A stretch of 64,000 nt of DNA from Pontibacter vulgaris (lineage in GTDB: Bacteria; Bacteroidota; Bacteroidia; Cytophagales; Hymenobacteraceae), in NCBI RefSeq assembly GCF_022758145.1, contig NZ_JAJVDH010000007.1, positions 186,001 to 250,000 on the forward strand, written 5' to 3'. Of the stretch, positions 51,789 to 60,871 are shown one piece after another. Under the pieces are notes generated by a model. The model saw only the letters and a program-made list of their open reading frames with translations, did not search any database and was not told the DNA's origin. The number at the start of each line of letters is the position of its first letter. Position 1 is the stretch's first letter. The position numbers and the translations under genes were made by a program.

Positions 51789-54230
51789 ATGAAATCACCT
51801 TTTACCCGGAAACTTTGGCTTATGCTGTTTTTAATGCAGCTGCTGGCAACCGCAACTATCGCCCAGAAACTTCCAGGCATTGCCGCTAAAACGGCAGGCA
51901 TGAAAAAATACACCGGCTACTTTACTTTTTACTGGGACGAAAACGCAGGTAAAGTCTGGCTGGAGGTTGATAAGTATAACCATGAATTTCTTTATGTGAA
52001 CTCGCTGCCAGGCGGACTTGGCTCCAACGACATTGGCCTGGACCGTGGCCAACTGGGCGGACAGCGATTGGTATACTTTGAAAAGATTGGCCCGAAGGTG
52101 ATGCTTGTGCAACCGAATCTTGATTACCGCGCCATCAGCAATAATGCCAACGAGCGCCGAGCCGTGGAAGAGTCTTTTGCTAAATCTATACTTTGGGGTT
52201 TTAAAGCGGAAGCCGCCGATGGCAACACGGTATTGGTAGATGCTACTGATTTCCTGCTCCGCGATGCACACGACGTTACCGGAAGTATAAAACGCACCAG
52301 GCAAGGCAGCTACCGGCTCGATGCCAGCCGCTCAGCTTTATACTTGCCACGAACTAAAAATTTCCCGAAGAACACTGAATTCGAGACCACGCTAACTTTT
52401 ACAGGCGGCGACGATGCCGGGCGTTTTGTGCAGGAAGTTGCGCCCGATGTGCAGGCCCTGACGCTGCGCCAGCATCATTCTTTTATAGAACTGCCTGATA
52501 ACAACTATAAACCACGTGAAATGGACCCGCGGGCTGGTTACTTCGGTATTTCTTACTTTGATTATGCCACACCTGTAAGCGAAAACATAGACAAGCACTT
52601 TATTGCCCGCCACCGACTTCAGAAAAAAGACCCGGGTGCCAAAGTATCCGAAGCTGTAAAGCCGATTGTTTACTATGTAGATAATGGCGCACCGGAGCCG
52701 ATCCGGACTGCCCTGCTGGAAGGTGCCCGCTGGTGGAACCAGGCTTTTGAAGCAGCCGGTTATAAAAATGCATTCCAGGTAGAAATTCTGCCCGATACTG
52801 CCGACCCGATGGATATTCGTTACAACATGATACAATGGGTGCACCGCAGCACGCGGGGCTGGTCTTACGGCGCTTCGGTGCAGGACCCACGCACCGGCGA
52901 GATCATTAAAGGCCATGTATCGTTAGGCTCACTGCGCATTCGCCAGGATTATATGATTGCGGAAGGTTTACTCGCTCCTTATGAGGATGGCAAACCTGTG
53001 AACAAAGCCATGATGGAAATGGCGCTCGCACGCATACGCCAGTTATCAGCACACGAGCTGGGCCATACCTTAGGCATCATGCACAACTATGCCGCCAACA
53101 ACAATGCTTCTGTAATGGATTACCCGCACCCACAAGTGCAGCTTGACCGGGCAGGAAACATCGATCTAAGCAAAGCTTATGCAGCTGAAATAGGCGCCTG
53201 GGACAAAGTAGCTGTTACGTATGGTTACCAGGATTTTCCGAAAGGCATAGATGAGAAAAAAGCACTGGATGCTATACTTGCTAAAGGCAGAGAGAACGGC
53301 TTAACTTTTATATCTGACCGGGATGCCCGTTCGCCGGGAGGCGCACACCCTGCTGCCCACCTCTGGGATAATGGCAACAACGCCACCGACGAGCTTTTGC
53401 GCGTGCTGAAAGTTCGCAATGAGGCACTGAAGAATTTCTCTGAAAAGAACATTAAGCCGGGTGCTGCCATGAGTTCGCTGGAAGATGTGCTGGTGCCGAT
53501 CTACAATTTCCACCGGTACCAGACCGAAGCAGCAGCAAAACTGGTGGGCGGCGTAAACTATACGTATGCCGTGCGCGGCGATAAGCAACTGGTAACAGAA
53601 GTGCTGGATAAAAAAGAACAGCAAAAAGCATTGGATGCCCTGTTGGAAACGATATCGCCGGAAACCCTGACCTTGCCTGAAAATATCATTAAACTTATCC
53701 CTCCAAGAGCACCGGGTTTACGCAACAGCCGCGAGCTTTTTGCCAAACGCACTGGCCTTACCTTCGACCCGCTTGCTGCTGCTCAAGCCTCATCAGATTT
53801 TACGGTTTCGTTTCTGCTGCATCCTGAGCGTTCATCACGTTTAGTGGAACTGGGTGCCCGCGGCAACAGCCTTAGTCTGCAGGATGTAACAAGGCAACTG
53901 GTAGAGAACACCTGGAAAAGCAGCCGCAAGAAAGGGCTGGAAGGACAGGTACAATTGCAAACGGAACAGGTTATACTTACCCACCTGCTCGCGCTTGCCC
54001 AAAACGAAAATGCCTCTTACCAGGCGCGTGCCGTGGCAACCGCCACCCTCTCCGACCTGCGCAAACACATAGAGCGCGTAAAAAGCCGCACTCGCGACGA
54101 AGCCTACGAAGCACATTTGATATTTGCGCTGGCAAGAATGGATAAGCCGGAAGAGATAAAACCGACCCGAGTGCTGGACCTTCCTCCTGGCGCCCCAATC
54201 GGAAGCAGTGAGATGTTAGGATGTGAGTAG
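51789..54230 (+). CDS. Secreted zinc metalloprotease (DUF5117/DUF4953-type)
   Basis: An 813-residue protease with a signal peptide (MKSPFTRKLWLMLFLMQLLA, ending TATIAQ). The frame is open further upstream, but that part overlaps the cytochrome gene on the other strand. The N-terminal domain has YTGYFTFYWDENAGKVWLEV and LPGGLGSNDIGLDRGQLGGQ. The catalytic zinc motif is HELGHTLGIMH (His422, Glu423, His426, His432), with a Met-turn SVMDYPHP, as in metzincins. The C-terminal third is helical. It should act in the periplasm or outside the cell. Such proteins occur often in Bacteroidota, with unknown substrates. Confidence 0.9.
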   Translation: MKSPFTRKLWLMLFLMQLLATATIAQKLPGIAAKTAGMKKYTGYFTFYWDENAGKVWLEVDKYNHEFLYVNSLPGGLGSNDIGLDRGQLGGQRLVYFEKIGPKVMLVQPNLDYRAISNNANERRAVEESFAKSILWGFKAEAADGNTVLVDATDFLLRDAHDVTGSIKRTRQGSYRLDASRSALYLPRTKNFPKNTEFETTLTFTGGDDAGRFVQEVAPDVQALTLRQHHSFIELPDNNYKPREMDPRAGYFGISYFDYATPVSENIDKHFIARHRLQKKDPGAKVSEAVKPIVYYVDNGAPEPIRTALLEGARWWNQAFEAAGYKNAFQVEILPDTADPMDIRYNMIQWVHRSTRGWSYGASVQDPRTGEIIKGHVSLGSLRIRQDYMIAEGLLAPYEDGKPVNKAMMEMALARIRQLSAHELGHTLGIMHNYAANNNASVMDYPHPQVQLDRAGNIDLSKAYAAEIGAWDKVAVTYGYQDFPKGIDEKKALDAILAKGRENGLTFISDRDARSPGGAHPAAHLWDNGNNATDELLRVLKVRNEALKNFSEKNIKPGAAMSSLEDVLVPIYNFHRYQTEAAAKLVGGVNYTYAVRGDKQLVTEVLDKKEQQKALDALLETISPETLTLPENIIKLIPPRAPGLRNSRELFAKRTGLTFDPLAAAQASSDFTVSFLLHPERSSRLVELGARGNSLSLQDVTRQLVENTWKSSRKKGLEGQVQLQTEQVILTHLLALAQNENASYQARAVATATLSDLRKHIERVKSRTRDEAYEAHLIFALARMDKPEEIKPTRVLDLPPGAPIGSSEMLGCE

Positions 54231-54251
54231 CAGTTAGCGAAAGAATAATTT

Positions 54252-54298
54252 AAAAAGCCGGCCCCGTAAGTTTAGTTCTTACAGGGCCGGCTTTTTAG
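54252..54298. terminator. Bidirectional terminator
   Basis: AAAAAGCCGGCCCcGTAAG pairs with CTTACaGGGCCGGCTTTTT (18 of 19) around a 7-base loop between convergent genes. Confidence 0.92.
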
Positions 54299-54315
54299 TT
54301 TGATTGTGCATGAAC

Positions 54316-54573
54316 TCAGGAATCCAGAAAATCCTGCACATCAATAGCATCCGTGTAAGGCTCAAGTATAGCTATGGCATTGGCAGAATTTTTAAAACTA
54401 CTCATCACCTCTATCTCATTACCGGACCAAACTTCAACAAACGAATTATTTAAAGTATAAAGCGTTACTGTCCAGTTGTTATAGCTGCGCCGGGCAAGCA
54501 GGGTTCCGTGTTTGGCTAACGTTTCTGTCTGGCTCCGGAAAGGCAGCCTATCGAACATTGAATATTCCAGCAT
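54316..54573 (-). CDS. Hypothetical small protein
   Basis: An 85-residue soluble protein. It alternates short strands (TLLARRSYNNWTVTLYTLNN, SFVEVWSGNEIEVMSSFKNS) and ends with an acidic helix (AIDVQDFLDS), suggesting a small alpha/beta fold. No signal peptide and no motif. It converges on the metalloprotease gene through a strong terminator, which supports it as a real gene. Confidence 0.65.
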   Translation of the reverse strand: MLEYSMFDRLPFRSQTETLAKHGTLLARRSYNNWTVTLYTLNNSFVEVWSGNEIEVMSSFKNSANAIAILEPYTDAIDVQDFLDS

Positions 54574-54779
54574 TCTTTATTTCAGTAGTTTACAAATTAT
54601 AAGTATAACAGCGCCGGAATAGTTTCCTTTCAAAACAAGGTATAAACTTAGCTTTTCACTTCCATTTCTTAAATCAAAATATACCCGAATCAAATATTCA
54701 GGATTTGATATTAAACCTTGTTGACTAAATTTACTCCAACCCCTAAACTTTACCTAAAACATTAACCTTACCAACCTGA

Positions 54780-56336
54780 ATGAAGAAAAAATTACAATCC
54801 TTTGCAGTGCTGCTGTTGCTTTCGGGTAGCCTTGCCCATGCCCAGGCTACCAAAGACCCGGTAGTTGAAAATATTGTTAAAGAAGCTACTCAAAACTCGC
54901 AGCTAGAAACCCTGGCACATGAGTTATTAGATGGTATAGGCCCGCGCCTTGTTGGCACCCCGGAGATGGAGCAGGCAAATAACTGGGCTTTGGCAAAGTA
55001 TAAAACATGGGGTATTGATGCCCGCAACGAGAAATGGGGCGAGTGGCGCGGCTGGCAGCGCGGCATTACGCACATCGATATGGTGCACCCGCGCCTGCAA
55101 ACCCTGGATGGTATACAACTGGCCTGGAACCCGGGCACTAAAGGCAAAGGCGTAACTGCTGAGCTGGTTATACTTCCTGAGTTTACAGATTCTATCGCGT
55201 TCCAGAAATGGTTGCCAAACGTGAAAGGGAAACTGGTGATGATCTCGATGAACCAGCCAACCGGCCGCCCGGAGTATAACTGGAAGGAATTTGCTACCGA
55301 AGCATCTTTAAAGAAAATGCAGGAAGCCAAAACGGCTGCCGCCGAAGCCTGGAACAACCGCATCAAAAACACCGGCAAAACTACCCGTACCTTGCCCGTA
55401 GCTTTAGAAAAAGCCGGTGCAGCCGGCGTGGTTATGTCGAACTGGTCTGGCGGTTTTGGCGTGAACAAGATATTTGGCGCTTATACCAGGAAAATACCTA
55501 CTGTAGACATTGAGCTGGAAGACTATGGCATGCTGTACCGTTTGGTAGAGTCTGGCAAAAAGCCCCAGATCCGTATTCAGGCTGAGTCTAAAAACCTGAA
55601 GAATGCCCCGGCGTTTAACACAATTGCTGAAATAAAAGGCACTGAAAAGCCAAATGAATACGTGATTTTATCTGCGCACTTCGACTCCTGGAATGGCGGA
55701 ACCGGCGCAACCGATAACGGTACCGGAACGATTGTGATGATGGAAGCCATGCGCATCCTGAAAAAGATGTACCCTAACCCGAAACGAACTATACTTGTTG
55801 GCCACTGGGGCAGCGAAGAGCAGGGCCTGAACGGTTCACGCGCTTTTGTAGCTGATCATCCGGAGATCGTGAAAAACGTGCAGGCTGTATTTAACCAGGA
55901 TAACGGTACAGGCCGTGTGGCCAACATTTCTGGCCAGGGCTTTTTGCATGCTTACGATTACCTGGGCCGTTGGCTGAGTGCTGCTCCACAGGAAATAACC
56001 AGTTCTATACAAACGCAGTACCCAGGTTTCCCGGGCGGTGGCGGCTCCGACCATGCCTCGTTTGTAGCAGCTGGCGCACCGGCCTTTATGCTGAGCTCAC
56101 TTAGTTGGTCGTATGGTAACTATACCTGGCACACCAACCGCGACACATACGACAAGATTGTGTTTGATGATGTACGCAGCAATGCCATACTGGTAGCTAT
56201 ACTTGCTTACAGAGCCAGCGAAGAACCGGAACTGTTTAACCGCGAGCGTATTAATATGCCGTTGGATACACAAACAGGTAAGCAAAGAACCTGGCCTGAG
56301 CTGCGTCAGCCAACCCGCAAAGGTGGCTTAGACTAA
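54780..56336 (+). CDS. Secreted M28-family metallopeptidase
   Basis: A 518-residue peptidase with a signal peptide (residues 1-21, ending AHAQ). A PA-like insert (about 130-250) precedes the catalytic domain. Zinc ligands fit HFDSWNGGTGATDNG (about 300-314) with the bridging Asp, GHWGSEEQGLNGS with the catalytic Glu pair, QDNGTGR with the next Asp, and SDHASFVAAGAPAFM with the last His. It should be an aminopeptidase or carboxypeptidase working in the periplasm. It follows the hypothetical gene divergently and has its own terminator. Confidence 0.93.
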   Translation: MKKKLQSFAVLLLLSGSLAHAQATKDPVVENIVKEATQNSQLETLAHELLDGIGPRLVGTPEMEQANNWALAKYKTWGIDARNEKWGEWRGWQRGITHIDMVHPRLQTLDGIQLAWNPGTKGKGVTAELVILPEFTDSIAFQKWLPNVKGKLVMISMNQPTGRPEYNWKEFATEASLKKMQEAKTAAAEAWNNRIKNTGKTTRTLPVALEKAGAAGVVMSNWSGGFGVNKIFGAYTRKIPTVDIELEDYGMLYRLVESGKKPQIRIQAESKNLKNAPAFNTIAEIKGTEKPNEYVILSAHFDSWNGGTGATDNGTGTIVMMEAMRILKKMYPNPKRTILVGHWGSEEQGLNGSRAFVADHPEIVKNVQAVFNQDNGTGRVANISGQGFLHAYDYLGRWLSAAPQEITSSIQTQYPGFPGGGGSDHASFVAAGAPAFMLSSLSWSYGNYTWHTNRDTYDKIVFDDVRSNAILVAILAYRASEEPELFNRERINMPLDTQTGKQRTWPELRQPTRKGGLD

Positions 56337-56363
56337 GTATAATGTTGCCTAAAATATAAACCT

Positions 56364-56396
56364 GAAAAGGCTGCCCGTTTGAGCAGCCTTTTCTTT
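56364..56396 (+). terminator. Terminator of the M28 gene
   Basis: AAAAGGCTGCcC pairs with GaGCAGCCTTTT around a short loop, then a T-rich run. Confidence 0.85.
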
Positions 56397-56486
56397 TGCC
56401 ACTACATCCATACGGCATAAATCAATCCTTTCGTGTACCTTTACTTTTAATTATCCGGCTTAACATTACCAACGCCACTTTAGCCT

Positions 56487-57482
56487 ATGCAACCAATCAG
56501 ATTAAATAAATTTATAAGCGATACAGGCACCTGCTCCCGTCGCGAAGCAGATAAACTGATAGAACAAGGCCGCGTTACCGTGAACGGTAAGCAACCCGAA
56601 GTTGGCGCCAAAGTTACGGCTAAAGATAAAGTGCGGGTTGATGGAAATTTACTCGAAGTAGATGCCGTAGAGCCAGTATACATTGCCTTGAACAAACCGG
56701 CCGGCATAGAAACTACTACTGATCTTTCGCAGCGCGATAACATTATCCGCTTCGTAAATTATCCGGAGCGCATTTTCCCTATTGGCCGCCTCGATAAAGA
56801 TTCTGAAGGCCTGATCTTCCTGACAAACGATGGCGACATTGTAAATAAGATTCTGCGCGCCGGAAACAAACACGAAAAGGAATACATTGTTACGGTAGAT
56901 AAGCCTATAAACCAGGCTTTTGTAGACCGAATGAGCAATGGCGTATCTATACTTGGTGTGAATACCAAAAAGTGCTTTGTAGAGCAGCTAGGCCCGAATA
57001 AGTTCAGGATTATACTTACCCAGGGCATGAACCGCCAGATAAGAAGAATGTGTGAGGCCTTGGGCTACGAAGTACAGACACTGCAACGCATCCGGATCAT
57101 GAACATTACACTGGCTAAATTACCGCTGGGGCAGTGGCGCAACCTGACCGATGCCGAAGTGGCATCGCTGCAAAGTATGGTGGCAGAATCTACCAAAACA
57201 GAGGAAGGCTCTATCGGGAAAAAACGTGCTGCTACAACGGGCCTTAAAGCAGCAACACCCAAACCAAAGAGTAGTACCTCAAATCAACGCAGCCCTACAG
57301 ACAGATGGTTTAAACCAGGCAGTGCTGGCAAAAGTGGCTCTAAAAGTGCATCAGGCAAAAGAACAGAAACCAAAAGCGATTCCAAAGGTGCCAGAGGCTC
57401 GCGTGGTGCTTCTAAAGGTGGCTCTGGTAAAAGCGGCGGCAGAAACAGCGCACCTAAAGGTGCTTCAAGAAAAAGCCGGTAA
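56487..57482 (+). CDS. rluF: 23S rRNA pseudouridine synthase RluF
   Basis: A 331-residue enzyme that isomerises a uridine of 23S rRNA (position 2604 in E. coli). An N-terminal S4 RNA-binding domain (residues 5-60, RLNKFISDTGTCSRREADKL) is followed by the RsuA/RluB/E/F catalytic domain with Asp103 in GRLDKDSEGL, the KPAG loop (70-73), and NRQIRRMCEALGYEVQTLQR. The last 100 residues form a Ser/Gly/Lys/Arg-rich tail (GGRNSAPKGASRKSR) that is likely disordered and binds RNA. A related gene with a dead active site lies 700 bases downstream. Confidence 0.93.
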   Translation: MQPIRLNKFISDTGTCSRREADKLIEQGRVTVNGKQPEVGAKVTAKDKVRVDGNLLEVDAVEPVYIALNKPAGIETTTDLSQRDNIIRFVNYPERIFPIGRLDKDSEGLIFLTNDGDIVNKILRAGNKHEKEYIVTVDKPINQAFVDRMSNGVSILGVNTKKCFVEQLGPNKFRIILTQGMNRQIRRMCEALGYEVQTLQRIRIMNITLAKLPLGQWRNLTDAEVASLQSMVAESTKTEEGSIGKKRAATTGLKAATPKPKSSTSNQRSPTDRWFKPGSAGKSGSKSASGKRTETKSDSKGARGSRGASKGGSGKSGGRNSAPKGASRKSR

Positions 57483-57592
57483 CAGGTAGCCAGCAGTGTT
57501 AGAGTATAGTTGATGTTTGTCCAACCACTCCTCTCCCGGAACAAGTCCGGGATCTTCGACTTGAAAGGGGACTTTCTGCCTTTGCCATTTTC

Positions 57593-57628
57593 TTTGTCAT
57601 CCCGAGCGCTAGCCGAGGATCTTCAGCA
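57593..57628. repeat. Dispersed repeat D, copy 2
   Basis: TTTGTCATCCCGAGCGCTAG and then CCGAGGATCTTCAGCA matches 35349-35385 in layout, with several differences. Confidence 0.6.
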
Positions 57629-57635
57629 GAAGTAT

Positions 57636-57672
57636 AAACCCACCCCTGCGCCCCTCCGATGAGGGGAATTCC
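57636..57672. repeat. Dispersed repeat C, copy 2
   Basis: ACCCACCCCTGCGCCCCTCC and then GATGAGGGGAATT is the reverse complement match of 35704-35739. Confidence 0.7.
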
Positions 57673-57794
57673 GATGGTGAGTTTGCTAAATTATAGTTTC
57701 ATAGTTGATACTTTCCTACGGACAGGTCGCGACCTGTCCCTACAAGTTATACTTGCCTTCCAATTACAAAGCCGCTAGCGAAGAAGTATCCTTT

Positions 57795-57960
57795 CCAGTC
57801 TTTGGGTGGGGGTGCAGGGGCCCCCTTTAGAGAGCGCCTTCTATTGTTGCGGTGCTGAGCTTGCTCAGCAGCCCGCAGCGGAGCGAGGAGCAGCTTCAAT
57901 AGACAGCGCGATGCCCAAAGACGAGCCCTCGCGGGCTTGGAGCGAGCCAAAGCCAACTAT
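57795..57960. repeat. Dispersed GC-rich repeat A, copy 2
   Basis: The reverse complement of this stretch matches 35470-35610. Its ends are CCAGTCTTTGGG and AGCGAGCCAAAGCCAACTAT. The central part carries GCTGAGC-GCTCAGC and further GC hairpins (57852-57895). Such paired ends and a variable, structured centre are consistent with a dispersed non-coding element. Confidence 0.8.
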
Positions 57961-58182
57961 GATACAAAAGGCAAGTAAGACTGTGGAAGAAAATTAACTC
58001 TGAAGGTATAGCCTGCATTAGTTAATTTCATTAAACTATAATTCGGGTTATTACATAGCCTGAAAACCTCCATTAGGTAAACCTGCAGTTTTACCTTAAT
58101 TTTGATGCTTGCTTTAAACTGGCGCAACATAAAGGCAGTATTCATACTTATAATTGCCGAAAGCATACCGCCAAACAATACC

Positions 58183-59268
58183 ATGGAACCAAAGAGATTA
58201 AATAAATTTATAAGCGACTCAGGCTTTTGCTCCCGCCGCGAAGCCGATAACCTGATTGAACAAGGCAGGGTAACTGTAAACGGCAAAATGCCCGACGCAG
58301 GCACCAAAGTAACGCCAAAAGATAAAGTGCGCATAGATGGGGAGACACTGAGCGTTAAAGAGGAAAAACCGGTTTACCTGATCTTCAATAAGCCAGCCAA
58401 TATGTCGGCCACATCTGATATGGCGGTGCGCGACAATGTGGTGCGTGCCATTAATTTTCCGGCTTCCTTAGAGCCAACAGGCTTGCTGGAGCGTGAAGCA
58501 GAAGGTATCATTTTCCTGAGCAACGATGGCGATTTTGTGCGCAACCTGAAGCGCTCCGATAACAAGTATGAAAAAGAATACCTGGTATCGGTAGATAAGG
58601 CGATTACTGCAGATTTTCTGCAAAGAATAAGCGGCGGCAGCGCTCCTGAGTTTGGCGAGGTAAGGCAAAACAATGCCGTTTCTAAAGAAGCTACTACCCG
58701 TTTCCGGATTACGCTTAAACCAGGCACAGATCATTACCTGAAGCGCATGTGCGAAAGCCTGGGCTACAAAGTAACCCATATGCAGCGCCTTCGCTTCGAT
58801 ACCTTTACACTGGGTAAATTGCCAGCAGGCCATTGGCGCGTACTTACGGCAGCAGAAGTAGATTCTTTAAGAAGCCTGATGGGTAGTTCTAAAGCATCTA
58901 AAGATACAAGCTACCGAAACAGAGAAACAGATAGCTACAGTAGCCGGGATAGAGGCGCAAGAAGCCAGCCTTCAGGACCTCGTGGCGGCGGCGCCCGCCG
59001 ACCAGCTACTGATGACACCAGACCTGCGAGAGCGGCAAGTTCAACCAGGAGCTCTAAGCCAGGTGCAGCAGGCGGTTCCAGAAACTTTGATGCTAAAGGT
59101 GCTCCAAAAAGTACATCGGGTGCAAGAAGTGCTGCATCCAAAGCCAGACCAGGAAGTACAGGTTCAAGACCTGGCGCTCCTAAGACCGGCGGCAGAAATA
59201 CTTCAGCGCCTAAAGGTGGCACAAGAGGTAATAGTGCATCTCGAGGAGGATCTAAATCATCAAGATAA
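58183..59268 (+). CDS. RluF-like protein with degenerate active site
   Basis: A 361-residue paralogue of the preceding rluF product. The S4 domain is well kept (RLNKFISDSGFCSRREADNL), and total layout and the basic Ser/Gly/Arg tail (about 250-361) are shared. The catalytic motif GRLDKDSEGL is replaced by GLLEREAEGI, so the catalytic Asp is Glu103 and the adjacent Arg is Leu101. KPAG reads KPAN, and NRQIRRMC reads DHYLKRMC. It should not make pseudouridine by the usual mechanism. It may bind RNA as a regulator or a ribosome assembly factor. I use ATG 58183 because it aligns with the rluF start; the frame extends 27 codons further up. Confidence 0.88.
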   Translation: MEPKRLNKFISDSGFCSRREADNLIEQGRVTVNGKMPDAGTKVTPKDKVRIDGETLSVKEEKPVYLIFNKPANMSATSDMAVRDNVVRAINFPASLEPTGLLEREAEGIIFLSNDGDFVRNLKRSDNKYEKEYLVSVDKAITADFLQRISGGSAPEFGEVRQNNAVSKEATTRFRITLKPGTDHYLKRMCESLGYKVTHMQRLRFDTFTLGKLPAGHWRVLTAAEVDSLRSLMGSSKASKDTSYRNRETDSYSSRDRGARSQPSGPRGGGARRPATDDTRPARAASSTRSSKPGAAGGSRNFDAKGAPKSTSGARSAASKARPGSTGSRPGAPKTGGRNTSAPKGGTRGNSASRGGSKSSR

Positions 59269-59289
59269 TAAGAAGTAGCTTTAAGATAT

Positions 59290-59324
59290 AAAAAGGCCCT
59301 GCAGGTAGCTGCAGGGCCTTTTTG
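59290..59324. terminator. Bidirectional terminator
   Basis: AAAAAGGCCCTGCAG pairs with CTGCAGGGCCTTTTT around a short loop between convergent genes. Confidence 0.92.
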
Positions 59325-59335
59325 TTGCATCAACT

Positions 59336-59797
59336 TTATACTTTGCCTTTATGCACGGCGTCCACTTCTCTTTTTTCCTGTGCCTCATTAAGCTGGGAAA
59401 TACCGGTTTCGCAAAGTTCTTTTAGCATTATAAGATGGCGTGCCCAGTGAAAATTGCAGGTAGCGTATACTTGGTCTTCGGCAACATAACCGGTGTGCCT
59501 GAAGTCAAGGCAGGTAAAATCGCCTTTATCAGATAAAGTAAATGTAAGGTGTGTATCTGTCCAGGGGTCGTTTTCATTCAGGCATTCCCATTCCACAAAA
59601 GTATCGGTTTGTAATGCCAGCACTTTCATCAGGTTTTTACCATAGCCTGCAACCACAAATTCATTAACATAGCCAATCTCAGGCTTTACATTGCAATCGG
59701 CAATCCACCATTTCGAAAGTCCGACTTGTGTAGTAACGGCTTCATAAACTGTTTTTCTGGCTGCTTTTATAAGAACTTGGTGATAGATGTTTGCCAT
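59336..59797 (-). CDS. SRPBCC / AHSA1-like domain protein
   Basis: A 153-residue soluble protein with the START-like helix-grip pattern: an initial strand YHQVLIKAARKTVYEAVTTQ, then GLSKWWIADCNV (AHSA1 proteins have a similar WW or WF step), middle strands (FVEWECLNENDPWTDTHLTF), and a C-terminal helix NFHWARHLIMLKELCETG. It should bind a hydrophobic ligand or a partner protein. It is a different subfamily from the protein at 14658-15293. Confidence 0.85.
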   Translation of the reverse strand: MANIYHQVLIKAARKTVYEAVTTQVGLSKWWIADCNVKPEIGYVNEFVVAGYGKNLMKVLALQTDTFVEWECLNENDPWTDTHLTFTLSDKGDFTCLDFRHTGYVAEDQVYATCNFHWARHLIMLKELCETGISQLNEAQEKREVDAVHKGKV

Positions 59798-59973
59798 GTG
59801 CTTTTGTTAAAAGCCTTAAATTAAGTATTTATACTTTAATGCAGTTACCCGCAACTGGCTGGTGTAAGCTTATTTTATGCTGCGTTTAGCTGCTAAAGTA
59901 TATACATCAGTAAAAACAAAAAATGCGGAACCTGTAAAGCGCCGCACTTCTTTTATAATAATTAATATATCAT

Positions 59974-60828
59974 TTACTCTACCCACTGGCCCATTTTGCC
60001 TAACTGGTAATCCTGGAATGCCTCTCGTATTTCCTGTTCTGTATTCATCACAAAAGGCCCATGCGATACTACGGGTTCGTTATATGGCAGCGCATGTCCG
60101 AATAGTATATAGGCATCTTCCAAAGCTTCCACTTTCACTTCCTTGCCCTGGTTCTCAAACTCAACCAACGTTAATTTATCAGCTGTTTCGCCGTTTACTT
60201 TAACAGAGCCACGTACCACGTAAAAGAAAATATTGCGCTCCGATGGGATGTTGTAAACAAAAGTGCCACCTGCCTTCATTTCTATACTAACCATGTTTAT
60301 ATCACTCAGGCTCTGGATTGGCGCTTGTACTTCACCCCAGCTCCCGGAAACCACGTTTACATTCACCTTGCCATTATCGAGGGTAACAACCGGAATTTTA
60401 TCCTTCTGAAGGCCGATATATTTTGGCGCCGTCATTTTATACTTAGCGGGCAGGTTAAACCACAGTTGCAGAATCTCCAGCGGCCCTCCCTCCTTCTTAA
60501 ATTTATCAGAAGAAATTTCGGCATGTATAAGTCCTGAGCCCGCTGTCATCCATTGCACGCCACCTGCTTCTATCACATCTTTTCCGCCTCCGGTATCCTG
60601 GTGCATAATATCGCCATCAAGTATAAAAGTGAGCGTTTCGAAGCCGCGGTGTGGGTGTGGCCCGAACGGCAGCCCACGATTACCCGGTTTGTATACCTGT
60701 GGGCCGTGGTGGTTCAGGAACAAAAACGGATCGATATATTCTACTTCCCGTGTTGGCAATGCCCGGTAAGTTACCAGGTCATCCATGGGGGCATACATGG
60801 CCTTATGCTTCTTTTTTATCTTTCTCAT
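59974..60828 (-). CDS. Pirin family protein
   Basis: A 284-residue bicupin. The N-terminal cupin carries the metal site HPHRGFETLTFIL and the later His-Glu in GLIHAEIS. The family opening FLFLNHHGPQVYKPGNRGLP is at about 34-53, and C-terminal motifs (LFGHALPYNEPVVSHGPFVM) close the fold. Bacterial pirins can act as quercetinases or as redox-linked regulators. The substrate is unknown. The longest ORF begins at a TTG eight codons upstream; ATG 60828 is preferred. Confidence 0.92.
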   Translation of the reverse strand: MRKIKKKHKAMYAPMDDLVTYRALPTREVEYIDPFLFLNHHGPQVYKPGNRGLPFGPHPHRGFETLTFILDGDIMHQDTGGGKDVIEAGGVQWMTAGSGLIHAEISSDKFKKEGGPLEILQLWFNLPAKYKMTAPKYIGLQKDKIPVVTLDNGKVNVNVVSGSWGEVQAPIQSLSDINMVSIEMKAGGTFVYNIPSERNIFFYVVRGSVKVNGETADKLTLVEFENQGKEVKVEALEDAYILFGHALPYNEPVVSHGPFVMNTEQEIREAFQDYQLGKMGQWVE

Positions 60829-60863
60829 TGGAGTGGTTTCAACTGTAAACAATGTAGGTACAT

Positions 60864-60871
60864 CAAATATA
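60864..60871 (-). promoter_or_regulatory. Candidate -7 promoter element for the pirin gene
   Basis: On the minus strand TATATTTG is an exact TAnnTTTG match, 35 bases before ATG 60828. No convincing -33 TTG is seen. Confidence 0.35.

Larger units (their letters stand above)
57483..58182. other. Repeat-bearing intergenic island 3 between the two rluF genes
   Basis: 700 bases with no gene. It carries a small hairpin CCCGGA-TCCGGG near 57536-57552, repeat D (57593-57628), repeat C (57636-57672) and repeat A (57795-57960). The three repeats occur in the opposite order and orientation at 35.35-35.74 kb. The last 200 bases before ATG 58183 hold the promoter of the second gene. Confidence 0.6.
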
